The notes below the pieces were generated by a model. That model was not told the origin of the DNA and did no database searches. It saw only the letters and a program-made list of their open reading frames with translations. From Bacillus sp. KH172YL63 (lineage in GTDB: Bacteria; Bacillota; Bacilli; Bacillales; Bacillaceae_B), in contig NZ_AP022842.1 of NCBI RefSeq assembly GCF_011398925.1, positions 422,001-486,000 of the forward strand: a stretch of 64,000 nt of DNA, in the 5' to 3' direction. Shown piece by piece: positions 42,237 to 50,150 of the stretch. Made by a program: the position numbers and the translations under genes. The first letter of the stretch is position 1; each line of letters begins with the position of its first letter.

Positions 42237-43175
42237 TTATTGGGATAGGACTTCCATTAACAGGTCCGGTCGATCGGTAATGATTCCATCGGCACCGAGA
42301 TCAACGAGTCTCTCCATTGTTTCTTTATCATTGATCGTCCAATAGTGAAGATAAAGGCCGATGCGGTGGGCCCCGTGTATCAAGACAGGGTTGGTCAGAT
42401 CGAACCTTCCCTCCTGAAGTGGCAGCTGAAAGGCATCAACGTTCGATTTATATAAGTTTCTAAGGAATAGTTTATGAAGCAGGACGAATTTCTTCGCTTC
42501 CTGCTTCCCCCCCTGAGTCGCCACCCGGCCATTTGAGTGAGATTCGAAGAGGTTGATGATCTTCTGATCGAATGAAGCGATAAGAACTTTGTCTTCCATC
42601 TCATACTCCTCGATGAGCATCCATAACTTTTCAATGATTTCTTCCATCCTGTCTTCAGGGTTGTCATCTTTGATCTCTATATTGACTCTCATATCCGGAA
42701 ACCGCTGAAACACTTCTTCAAGTGTCGGTACATAGACGTGCTTGCCCCGATAAGAGAAGTTCCCTTCAAGATCTTGAAAGTAGTACGCTGCATCCAAGTG
42801 CTGAAGCTCTTTCAGCGTGTAATCCTTCACAAAGCCGGTTCCGTTTGTGGTGGCATCCACCGTCGGATCGTGAATCGTTACCAAGTGGCCGTCCTTCGTA
42901 ATATGTATATCCGTTTCAATCACATCGACGCCGAGCGCTGTCGCATTCCGGAATGCTTCGATTGTGTTGCCGGGAGCAAGGTGCTTGCCTCCTTGATGGG
43001 CGATGACGAGGGGACGGCCGTCTTTCTGTTGAAAGAACGGGGGAGGAGCGGCTTTTTGGACAGGCATCCAATATGAGATCACAGGCACCGAAAGAAAAAA
43101 AATGACAGCGAACATGATGAAGATGAAACGATGTTTTTTAGGAGATTTCGAGATTTTTGGATATGTCGGGTTCAT
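42237..43175 (-). CDS. Glycerophosphodiester phosphodiesterase family protein, membrane-anchored
   Basis: A 312-aa protein with one N-terminal membrane segment (about residues 16-36) and an outer GDPD TIM barrel. Motifs: VIAHQGGKHLAPGNTIEAF (H60), ETDIHITKDGHLVTIHDPTVDATTNGTG (E87, D89, H102) and the C-terminal GADGIITDRPDLL. The catalytic histidines and metal-binding acids are present, but the arginine after the first histidine, normally HRG, is glutamine (Q61). It should cleave glycerophosphodiesters or a teichoic acid-like polymer outside the cell; activity could be altered by the substitution. Confidence 0.86.
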   Translation of the reverse strand: MNPTYPKISKSPKKHRFIFIMFAVIFFLSVPVISYWMPVQKAAPPPFFQQKDGRPLVIAHQGGKHLAPGNTIEAFRNATALGVDVIETDIHITKDGHLVTIHDPTVDATTNGTGFVKDYTLKELQHLDAAYYFQDLEGNFSYRGKHVYVPTLEEVFQRFPDMRVNIEIKDDNPEDRMEEIIEKLWMLIEEYEMEDKVLIASFDQKIINLFESHSNGRVATQGGKQEAKKFVLLHKLFLRNLYKSNVDAFQLPLQEGRFDLTNPVLIHGAHRIGLYLHYWTINDKETMERLVDLGADGIITDRPDLLMEVLSQ

Positions 43176-43292
43176 TCCACGGTCATCCTTTTAATGTAAA
43201 AGTTTGTTATTTTCTATTATAAGTAGGAGGGTGGTCATTTAGGACAAGAAATTGTGGGGAGAGGGGAATCGTTCTTGGTTAAGTTCGGGTTA

Positions 43293-43374
43293 TTACTTTA
43301 AGGAGTAAAATAATTACGTTTTAAGATAAAAAACTATTGCTTTTGAAAGTAAAATGAATTACCTTATTAAGTAA
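43293..43374 (+). promoter_or_regulatory. Four phased 16-bp inverted repeats, candidate operator array
   Basis: Four related 16-bp sites begin at 43293 (TTACTTTAAGGAGTAA), 43314 (TTACGTTTTAAGATAA), 43337 (TTGCTTTTGAAAGTAA) and 43359 (TTACCTTATTAAGTAA). Steps of 21, 23 and 22 bp place them on about the same helix face. Each is an imperfect dyad TTACY-N6-AGTAA. They end 17 bp before the HTH/F1-beta-like gene, so autoregulation by its product is likely. The site at 43337 also resembles the core of arrays A and B. Confidence 0.65.
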
Positions 43375-43390
43375 GGAGGGGATATTTTCC

Positions 43391-44440
43391 ATGAAAGATC
43401 ATTTACGCTTGAACGTTCCGCTGCTGCGCCGACGGGTGCCCAACCTGACGACTGCAGCCAAAACGGTCGGACTCCGTCCTGCCACTGTATCAAATTTATG
43501 CACAGGTAAAATTTCGGTCGGCCGAGCCGAAGTGAAGACGCTTGTGACGCTTGCCAACCTGGCCGAATGTACGTTGGATGAATTGATTATTCAAGGAGGG
43601 AAAGTAAGTATGATAGAAACGGGGATTAAACCGATTGACTTATTTGCACCGATTGTACAGGGGGGGACGAATGGATTCGTTGCCCGGTCACAGATCGGCC
43701 AGTTTGTTGTGTTGGCTGAACTGACAAGTGTGTTGAAGAAAAAGGGTTATCATTCGATTTTACTGACGCCGGACAAATCATATCCAGGCTTGAGCGACCT
43801 TGAAGCGTTCGTCGATGTAAAATGTCATGGCATTGACGATGCGTTTGCTGAAGTGTCCCTCATCGGGGATAAAGACAAGGTTCTGTTATACGTCGACCGT
43901 TCCTTTGTCCTGTCCGGCGAACTGTATGACCTGAGGGAACGTTTCGAAGCCGACGGTTATGCGGATATTACAACATTCTTATTCGACCCGAGCGGCGAAG
44001 CGGTTGATGAGGACGATCCATTCGGACCCCTTGATACACTGTGCTACTTCGATATAGACCTGGCCACGAGGGGAATCTATCCTGCGATCCATCCAGTACA
44101 GTCGACGTCTGTCCTTCTGGAGGATGATGCACTGGAATCAAGTCATACCTCGACGAATAAAAAGGCGAAAACATTACTCAGACGTTACAAAGAAATCCGT
44201 GTACTCATGAACACACTCGGCAAGGAGAAGATCCCCGAAGCCGATCTCGAGCGCTTCCACATCGGGGAGAGACTCGAAGCCTACTTAAGCCAGCCCTTCT
44301 ATGTGGCAGAAGAATTCACCAAAGTCAAAGGCCAAACCGTCCCGGTCCAACACACCATCCAAGACATCCAACACATCCTGCAAGGCCAATACAACAACCA
44401 GGACCCCAAAGACCTTACCTACAAAGGCAAACTGACCTAA
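43391..44440 (+). CDS. Fusion of XRE-type helix-turn-helix with degenerate ATP synthase beta-like domain
   Basis: A 349-aa protein. Residues about 1-70 form an XRE/Cro-like DNA-binding domain (TTAAKTVGLRPATVSNLCTG, then VKTLVTLANLAECTLDELI). From about residue 75 the sequence follows the F1-ATPase beta subunit: ETGIKPIDLFAPIVQGG, GIYPAIHPVQSTS (228-240), RRYKEIRVLMNTLG, and LSQPFYVAEEFTKVKG. The Walker A motif GGAGVGKT has become ARSQIGQF (98-105), losing the lysine and threonine, and GERTREG with the catalytic glutamate is absent. The tyrosine (Y230) and phenylalanine (F309) that hold adenine in F1-beta are kept. It is probably a non-hydrolysing, perhaps nucleotide-sensing, regulator. AAGGAGGGG precedes the ATG. 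It is a single gene. Confidence 0.8.
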   Translation: MKDHLRLNVPLLRRRVPNLTTAAKTVGLRPATVSNLCTGKISVGRAEVKTLVTLANLAECTLDELIIQGGKVSMIETGIKPIDLFAPIVQGGTNGFVARSQIGQFVVLAELTSVLKKKGYHSILLTPDKSYPGLSDLEAFVDVKCHGIDDAFAEVSLIGDKDKVLLYVDRSFVLSGELYDLRERFEADGYADITTFLFDPSGEAVDEDDPFGPLDTLCYFDIDLATRGIYPAIHPVQSTSVLLEDDALESSHTSTNKKAKTLLRRYKEIRVLMNTLGKEKIPEADLERFHIGERLEAYLSQPFYVAEEFTKVKGQTVPVQHTIQDIQHILQGQYNNQDPKDLTYKGKLT

Positions 44441-44610
44441 AGCCTGAGGGACAAAGCCTGAGGGACGGACCTCCCCGGTGAAGAGAATAAGCATCAAAAG
44501 TGGGTCAAAACGAGGAGGGACGGACCTCCTCGTTTTGACCCGATACCAGGAACCGAACCCGTTCCCAAGCCTTTTCAATGCCGGTAAGGAGTGGGAAACA
44601 GTTGATTTTG
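44441..44610. other. Intergenic repeats with GGGACGGACC motif and a perfect 17-bp hairpin
   Basis: AGCCTGAGGGAC is doubled at 44441 and 44457. GGGACGGACCTCC occurs at 44462-44474 and 44517-44529. A perfect 17-bp stem joins 44502-44518 to 44525-44541 with loop GACGGA; no T run follows, so it is not an ordinary terminator. No gene is supportable here. Confidence 0.7.
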
Positions 44611-44656
44611 AGGCACGGACCTCTACTGAAAAGTGGAGGTCCGTCCCTCTTTTTTG
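44611..44656 (+). terminator. Terminator built on the GGGACGGACC motif
   Basis: ACGGACCTC at 44615-44623 pairs with GAGGTCCGT at 44636-44644, followed by CCCTC and six T residues. Confidence 0.85.
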
Positions 44657-44730
44657 GAAGATAAAAGAGGATTTAGGAGTATTTTGTCGTATGTGTATGG
44701 TAATACATTTTTTTCGTGGGAGATTTATTG

Positions 44731-46041
44731 ATGCTGGTTGAGAAGTTGTTATTGCATGTATTGATCATATTGGCGCCTGTACTCGTTCAGACGTCTCTCC
44801 TTGAGAATCATAAGCTGGGGAAATCTCCTGTGTTCATTGGGGTGCTGCACGGGTTGGCGGCTTTTATGTGCCTGATCTTTGCATATGAAAGCTTCGGTTT
44901 GTACTGGGATTTTCGTTATATTCCCTTGGTTCTTTCGATGCTGTACGGCGGAAGGAAAGCGGGGGTCATCGTATTTCTGTTTATTATCGCTGCCCGGATC
45001 ATCAATGGGGGGGATGCCCTCGTCTTCGGTTTCATCAGTGCGTTTTTGGCCGGATTCATGCCGTTTTTGATTTCCAATCAGTTCTGGTCTTTTTCCCCTA
45101 AAAAGCGTGTGACGTTCGCCGTCTTGCTTGGGTTCTGGCCAGCACTTGTCATGTTGGCGATCCTCCTGTCATATGCGTTCATCACGGGAGTCCCTGTGTC
45201 GGGGAATCAAGAGATGGGGATCTATGTCGTGATTTTCGGTGGCATCCAGGTATTGGGAGTGGGACTTGCAGCTCAGTTGAACGAATGGATGATTGAAAAG
45301 AAGCAGTTGAGAGAAGAGATCATGAAGTCGGAGAAGCTCAACACCCTCGGGGAGCTGGCTGCTTCGATTGCCCATGAGGTCCGGAATCCGTTAACGGTCG
45401 TGAAAGGCTTTCTTCAATTGATGAAAAAGCAGGTGAAGGGCGACCATGATGAATATTTGAAAATCGTGCTGAGTGAGCTTGGAAGGGCTGAAGATATCAT
45501 CAATGATTACTTGAACTTTGCCAAGCCGGAGCTTGAAAAGGTTGAAAGGGTCAATGTGAAGGACGTCTTAATGGACGTCAATTTCCTTCTGAACGCCTAT
45601 GCCTTGAAAGAAGGGGTTCATTTGGAGGCGGATGTGGAGGAAGAGGGTCTGTTGTGGACAGACCGGAACAAACTGAAACAGGCCTTCGTCAATATCATCA
45701 AGAACGCGATCGAAGCGACACCTCCGCAGGGAAGTGTGAACGTCAGCCTGGAAGTGAAGGACGCTTTGGCTCTGATCACCGTGAAGGATACGGGAAAAGG
45801 GATGACAAAGGAACAGGTTGCGAAACTTGGGACATTATTTTATACAACGAAAGATCATGGAACGGGCCTTGGTACATCGGTCTCCATCCGTATCATTGAG
45901 GCAATGGGGGGCAATGTCCGTTACTCAAGCGTTGTGGGAAAAGGAACGACTGCGGTCATCACCCTGCCGATGAATAGTGAAAAGATAGCCAGGTTACATC
46001 CTGAATCAAATAAAAAGTTCATGCATAAACAAAACGCTTAG
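44731..46041 (+). CDS. Sensor histidine kinase, KinB-like (5TMR-LYT type)
   Basis: A 436-aa kinase. The first 190 residues hold five or six membrane segments of the LytS-like 5TM receptor type (GLHGLAAFMCLIFAY, then RYIPLVLSMLYGGRKAGVIVFL and AFLAGFMPFLI). The HisKA domain reads ELAASIAHEVRNPLTVVKGFLQLM with phospho-accepting histidine 215. The ATPase domain has NIIKNAIEA, VKDTGKGM and GTGLGTSVS. The layout matches the sporulation kinase KinB, which feeds Spo0F. No response regulator is adjacent. I chose the ATG at 44731, behind GGGAG. The input signal is unknown. Confidence 0.87.
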   Translation: MLVEKLLLHVLIILAPVLVQTSLLENHKLGKSPVFIGVLHGLAAFMCLIFAYESFGLYWDFRYIPLVLSMLYGGRKAGVIVFLFIIAARIINGGDALVFGFISAFLAGFMPFLISNQFWSFSPKKRVTFAVLLGFWPALVMLAILLSYAFITGVPVSGNQEMGIYVVIFGGIQVLGVGLAAQLNEWMIEKKQLREEIMKSEKLNTLGELAASIAHEVRNPLTVVKGFLQLMKKQVKGDHDEYLKIVLSELGRAEDIINDYLNFAKPELEKVERVNVKDVLMDVNFLLNAYALKEGVHLEADVEEEGLLWTDRNKLKQAFVNIIKNAIEATPPQGSVNVSLEVKDALALITVKDTGKGMTKEQVAKLGTLFYTTKDHGTGLGTSVSIRIIEAMGGNVRYSSVVGKGTTAVITLPMNSEKIARLHPESNKKFMHKQNA

Positions 46042-46064
46042 CTTAAAGGACTAAGTGTTTTTTT
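46033..46064 (+). terminator. Terminator after the histidine kinase gene
   Basis: AACGCTTAG at 46033-46041, overlapping the stop codon, pairs with CTAAGTGTT at 46051-46059, followed by T residues. Confidence 0.85.
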
Positions 46065-46080
46065 GTTGATTTTAAATAGT

Positions 46081-46680
46081 TCAACTCCATTTCCCGTACA
46101 TACGTTCCATGATAGGATAGAAGATATGAATGATGAAACCGAGCGTGCAGGCGACGATCACGGTGCCGATGCCGACCGCTCCATGGAAGACCATGGCGAG
46201 TGTGATGGCGATTGCCTCATTCAGCAAACGTGCATTCCGTAAATTCAAACCGAAACGATGGTGGATGGCGACCATGAACGTATCCATCGGGCTTGTAGGG
46301 AGTCCTGCCTGCAAGTAAACGGATATTCCGATGCCGAGTAACAATATCCCGGTCAGCACGAGGGTCAATTGTTGGCCCAATCCAACCGGTTCGACCATGA
46401 CGAGGCCGATCGAAATCCAATAATCCACCATCATCCCAATGACAAAGATCGAGAGGGCGGCGAGCCACTGGATCCTTTCTTTCAGAAGTACGGCGTTGAC
46501 GCAGATGAGGACGCATCCGTTCAAGAAGATGCATGTCCCAATCGAAAGCTGGAGGAGATTTGATTCCCCCACTGCCAGTGCGTCCCATGGGGCTGCCCCG
46601 AGATCCCCTTTGATAATGAGTGAAACACCCAATGATAAAGCAAGTAATCCTATGATATAAAAGACGAATCTTGTCTTCAT
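46081..46680 (-). CDS. YczE/YyaS/YitT family membrane protein
   Basis: A 199-aa protein with five or six membrane segments. It begins KTRFVFYIIGLLALSLGVSLIIKGDLGAAPWDAL, a hallmark of the YczE group, and contains a second similar half with GIGISVYLQAGLPTSPMDTFMVAIHHRFG, an internal duplication. The ATG at 46680 follows a GGGGGATTTGGG stretch; a longer frame upstream is not supported. Function is unknown; relatives may move small molecules or help membrane enzymes. It is divergent from the helicase gene. Confidence 0.84.
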   Translation of the reverse strand: MKTRFVFYIIGLLALSLGVSLIIKGDLGAAPWDALAVGESNLLQLSIGTCIFLNGCVLICVNAVLLKERIQWLAALSIFVIGMMVDYWISIGLVMVEPVGLGQQLTLVLTGILLLGIGISVYLQAGLPTSPMDTFMVAIHHRFGLNLRNARLLNEAIAITLAMVFHGAVGIGTVIVACTLGFIIHIFYPIMERMYGKWS

Positions 46681-46774
46681 TTTCCCAAATCCCCCGTTCC
46701 AAAAAGCTTGTCTAATGTATATGAGGTCAGGAAAAGAGTTAGAATCAAAAAAATGAAAGCCGGAGGTGATGAAC

Positions 46775-49024
46775 ATGAAAATCTCTGTCAGGGAACTGGT
46801 TGAATTTGTATACAAGGAAGGAAGCATCGATGCGCGCTTCCAATCCAGGTCTTCCATGACGATCGGAACCAGACTCCATCAGAAGCTGCAAAAGGAATAC
46901 AAGGACGGCGATGAAAAAGAGGTATTTCTGAAGGGGGTCAAAGAGATCGAAGAGATTTCCTACCAGCTCGAGGGCAGGTGTGACGGCATCCATTATGAAG
47001 AGGGAAGCGTGGTAGTGGAAGAAATCAAATCCACGGCAAGGAAGCTGGAAGAAATCGACTCCGGTTCACGTGTCCACTGGGCGCAAGGGGAATGTTACGC
47101 ATACCTTTTGGCGAAGGAAAAAGGGCTCTCTCATGTAGGGGTTCAGCTTACTTATATCGAAGTCGAGTCGGAAAATACGAAGTCATTCAACCGAATGTAT
47201 GGGGTGGAAGAGCTTGAACTCATCGTGAACGAGATCCTGATCGCTTATACGCCATTTGCCCGGGTAAGACTTGAGAATCAGAAAAATAAGAAGAACAGCA
47301 TCGAAAATCTTTCCTTTCCTTTTCCTCACTACCGGAAAGGGCAGAAAAAGCTCGCCGGTGCCGTGTACAAAACGGTTTCTGAATCCAGGACCCTTTATGC
47401 GAACGCGCCTACCGGAACAGGCAAGACCATTTCCACCCTGTTCCCAACCATCAAAGCGATGGAGGCTGATTCCCATTGGTTTTATTTAACGGCAAAAACG
47501 ATTACCCGGACAGTTGCAGAAGAAGCGCTTCTCCTTTTGGAAAAAGGGGGTTTGTCCCATCGGACGGTTACAATCACGGCAAAAGATAAAATCTGTTTTA
47601 AAGAAGAGACGATCTGCCAGAAAGAATATTGCGAGTTTGCAAATGGCTACTATGATCGAATCAACGATGCACTGATCGATATCCTGAAGAATGAAAGTAT
47701 CATCACCCGACCAGTCATTGAGACGTATGCGAGAAAGCATAGAGTTTGTCCCTTTGAATACTCGATCGATCTTTCCTATCTGGTCGACGGGGTCATCTGT
47801 GATTACAACTACCTCTTCGATCCAAAGGTTTCATTGAAAAGAATGGGAGAGGACCGGAAAAAAAGGACAACGGTTCTGATTGATGAAGCTCATAATCTTG
47901 TCGGGAGAGGAAGGGAGATGTACTCAGCCTCCGTGAAAAAATCAGCTTTCCTGGAAATGAAACGTCGGTATCCCGGGCACCCGGCGCTGAAGGACAGTCT
48001 GACCGGAATCAACAAACATTTCCTCCGGCTGAAAAAGGACCCGGGGGAGGACGTTCGGGAGGATCTGGATATGGAACTGATCGAAGCGTTGGAACTCTTT
48101 GTTGAAATCGCAGAGAAGCTTCTTGCGGAAGGGGACGGAGAATGGCCGGAGGAGTTTCTGCAGCTGTATTTCGATGCCCTTGCCTTTATCAGGATCTCTC
48201 ACCTTTTTTCTGAGAACCATCGCTTGATCATCAACCGGAACAACAATGATGTGGAAGTGAAAATCTATTGTATCGACCCTTCAACACTGATTAAGCAGAC
48301 AACAAAACACTATTCCTCTGCGGTGTTTTTCTCCGCCACCCTTCATCCTTTTTCTTATTACTTTCAGCAATTGGGTGGAGGGGAAGAGGATTACCGGTTC
48401 TTGATTCCTTCGCCATTTGAAAGGGAACAATGGCAGGTCGGTATCCACCCGATTTCGACCAGGTTCAAGGATCGGGAACGGACCCTCCCAAAAATCATCT
48501 CTTCCATAGAAGAGACATTCCGCCGGCATACCGGGAATTACCTTGTTTTCTTTTCCTCCTATGCCTATATGAAGGAGGCCTACGGGAGAATGGATATGAC
48601 GGATGCGGTCTTGATGATGCAAGAGCCGAATATGACCGAATCTGAACGGGAAAAGTTCCTCGAAGAGTTCAGGAGCGGCAGGGAGTGTCCTGTCATTGGG
48701 TTCGCTGTATTGGGCGGGATCTTCTCAGAGGGAATCGATCTGAAGGGAGACCGGCTTGAAGGCGTGATCATCATCGGTGTAGGTTTGCCCCAGCCTGATA
48801 TGGAGCAGGAAATCATCAAGGATCATTTTAATGAGCGGGGGCACAACGGGTATGATTATGCCTATGTCTATCCCGGATTGAATAAAGTCTTTCAGTCAGG
48901 GGGGAGGCTGATCCGGTCCGAGGAAGACCGTGGCGTACTGAAACTGATTGATGACCGGTACTTGTCACCTAAATACCAGTCGCTGCTCCTTGAAGAATGG
49001 ATGAATTTCAACATCCACACATAA
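46775..49024 (+). CDS. XPD/DinG-type DNA helicase with N-terminal PD-(D/E)XK nuclease-like domain
   Basis: A 749-aa superfamily 2 helicase. Residues about 1-180 look like a RecB/Cas4-type nuclease fold with D70 and E83-x-K85 (GRCDGIHYEEGSVVVEEIKST). Walker A is TGTGKT (213-218) and Walker B is DEAH (370-373). Cysteines 274, 281, 286 and 325 match the 4Fe-4S cluster of XPD/DinG helicases. The last helicase motif reads GGRLIRSEEDRG. It should unwind 5'-tailed DNA in repair. I chose the ATG at 46775 behind GGAGG; the GTG and ATG just upstream overlap the site. A terminator follows at once. Confidence 0.87.
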   Translation: MKISVRELVEFVYKEGSIDARFQSRSSMTIGTRLHQKLQKEYKDGDEKEVFLKGVKEIEEISYQLEGRCDGIHYEEGSVVVEEIKSTARKLEEIDSGSRVHWAQGECYAYLLAKEKGLSHVGVQLTYIEVESENTKSFNRMYGVEELELIVNEILIAYTPFARVRLENQKNKKNSIENLSFPFPHYRKGQKKLAGAVYKTVSESRTLYANAPTGTGKTISTLFPTIKAMEADSHWFYLTAKTITRTVAEEALLLLEKGGLSHRTVTITAKDKICFKEETICQKEYCEFANGYYDRINDALIDILKNESIITRPVIETYARKHRVCPFEYSIDLSYLVDGVICDYNYLFDPKVSLKRMGEDRKKRTTVLIDEAHNLVGRGREMYSASVKKSAFLEMKRRYPGHPALKDSLTGINKHFLRLKKDPGEDVREDLDMELIEALELFVEIAEKLLAEGDGEWPEEFLQLYFDALAFIRISHLFSENHRLIINRNNNDVEVKIYCIDPSTLIKQTTKHYSSAVFFSATLHPFSYYFQQLGGGEEDYRFLIPSPFEREQWQVGIHPISTRFKDRERTLPKIISSIEETFRRHTGNYLVFFSSYAYMKEAYGRMDMTDAVLMMQEPNMTESEREKFLEEFRSGRECPVIGFAVLGGIFSEGIDLKGDRLEGVIIIGVGLPQPDMEQEIIKDHFNERGHNGYDYAYVYPGLNKVFQSGGRLIRSEEDRGVLKLIDDRYLSPKYQSLLLEEWMNFNIHT

Positions 49025-49055
49025 AAAAGACCGCTCCCGGGAGCGGTCTTTTATT
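49023..49055. terminator. Bidirectional terminator
   Basis: AAGACCGCTCCC at 49027-49038 and its exact complement at 49039-49050, flanked by A and T runs. Confidence 0.92.
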
Positions 49056-49057
49056 TA

Positions 49058-49495
49058 TCAGTTGAAAGAAGGGTCTTTCAATAAACGGTCAAATTCCTCA
49101 AGGTGATGCGTTTCGTCTGCGATCATATCATCAAGTTTGATGCCAAGCTCGACAAGGCCCAATTCTTCTGCTTGTTCTTTACGCTTTTTATAGCGCTCAA
49201 TCGTATCCGCTTCTGCTTTGCGGCCTTCTTCCAGCATTTCTTTCACATTGTCAGTCTGCTTAACAGGAGCAGGCGTCGTTGTCGGCTGTCCGCCCAGTGT
49301 TTTGATTTTCTCCGCCAGGTATAAAGCGTGTCCCTGCTCGTCTGGGATTTCTTGTTCAAAGAAAGGCTTTAATACTTGTCGATATAAACCGCTGACTACG
49401 GCAGCGTAATTTGTATAAAGGATAACTGCAGCATATTCATTTGCTAAATCTTCATTTAAACCTTCAATCAATTCATTTAATTTTGCTTGATCCAT
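49058..49495 (-). CDS. Ferritin-like domain protein
   Basis: A 145-aa four-helix protein of the ferritin/rubrerythrin superfamily. Iron-ligand patterns are visible: LANEYAAVILY in helix 1, FEQEIPDEQGHALYLAEKI with E-x6-H in helix 2, and DETHHLEEFDRLL in helix 4. A proline-rich linker (TTTPAPVK) separates the two halves. I chose the ATG at 49495 because GGGTGG lies upstream and the domain starts there. It may store iron or scavenge peroxide. It stands alone. Confidence 0.85.
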   Translation of the reverse strand: MDQAKLNELIEGLNEDLANEYAAVILYTNYAAVVSGLYRQVLKPFFEQEIPDEQGHALYLAEKIKTLGGQPTTTPAPVKQTDNVKEMLEEGRKAEADTIERYKKRKEQAEELGLVELGIKLDDMIADETHHLEEFDRLLKDPSFN

Positions 49496-49642
49496 GTAAA
49501 ATACCACCCTTTTGATTTTTGTTATATACATGATTTACCCGGCACCGAAAAAAATAAACATACTGATTGGAATCTCGGCTCCTTCAAATATTTTGTCTGA
49601 AAGTGGGGATTCTAATTCTATAAAAGTGCGAGGAGGGATGAT

Positions 49643-49798
49643 ATGTCTAAACAGGGAAAGAAAAGTATGGACCAAACATCTGAGCAGCTTGCGAAACAAA
49701 AAGCAAAGAATGATGTGGAATTTGCATCAGACAGCGGTGTGACAAGCGGGAAAAGTTACAGTCAGAAAAAAAGTGGGACACAGGTAAATAAAAAATAA
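49643..49798 (+). CDS. Small gamma-SASP-like protein, 51 aa
   Basis: An open frame of 51 codons with a perfect AGGAGGG site five bases before the ATG. The peptide begins MSKQGKKSMDQTSEQLAKQK and continues with NDVEFASDSGV, then GKSYSQKKSGTQVNKK. The EFAS segment, the richness in Q, K, S and N and the absence of hydrophobic stretches resemble one repeat of gamma-type small acid-soluble spore proteins, which serve as amino acid stores. The similarity is limited, so the family name is tentative. It lies between the ferritin-like gene and ykuS. Confidence 0.65.
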   Translation: MSKQGKKSMDQTSEQLAKQKAKNDVEFASDSGVTSGKSYSQKKSGTQVNKK

Positions 49799-49858
49799 TC
49801 GACGAATATCTTTTTCGTCAAAAGAAAAACTATATGTAGAAACAGGAGGTGTAAAGGC

Positions 49859-50098
49859 ATGAGAATTGGTGTTGAACAATCCTTACAAAACGTCGTACAG
49901 GCCTTGCGTGAAAAAGGGCATGATGTAGTCGAGCTTAAACAGGAGTCAGATGCAAACGGATGTGACTGCTGTATCGTGACCGGGATGGATTCGAACGTCA
50001 TGGGCATTCAAAACGTGGCAACCCAAGGTCCTGTCATTGAAGCGAGCGGATTAAGTGCAGATCAAATCTGTCAGCAAGTCGAAAGCAGACTTCATTAA
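49859..50098 (+). CDS. ykuS: YkuS family protein (UPF0180)
   Basis: A 79-aa protein that matches B. subtilis YkuS: it starts [25 protein letters not shown] and has the cysteine-rich [40 protein letters not shown] stretch. AGGAGG precedes the ATG. It has the fold of small alpha/beta proteins. The role is unknown. A strong bidirectional terminator separates it from the protease gene. Confidence 0.9.
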   Translation: MRIGVEQSLQNVVQALREKGHDVVELKQESDANGCDCCIVTGMDSNVMGIQNVATQGPVIEASGLSADQICQQVESRLH

Positions 50099-50110
50099 GA
50101 TTAAGCATAG

Positions 50111-50138
50111 AAAAAAGGACGGCGCGCCGTCCTTTTTT
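50111..50138. terminator. Bidirectional terminator
   Basis: A perfect palindrome with GGACGGC at 50117-50123 and GCCGTCC at 50126-50132, with A and T runs at its ends. Confidence 0.92.
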
Positions 50139-50150
50139 CTATGGATTCAT

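Noticed and set aside
44502..44541. Intrinsic terminator
   Set aside because: The stem is perfect, but no run of T follows; the real terminator is at 44611-44656.
49058..49495. Dps-type DNA-binding protein
   Set aside because: The metal-ligand pattern fits the wider ferritin/rubrerythrin group, and the Dps ferroxidase motif at the dimer interface is not seen.
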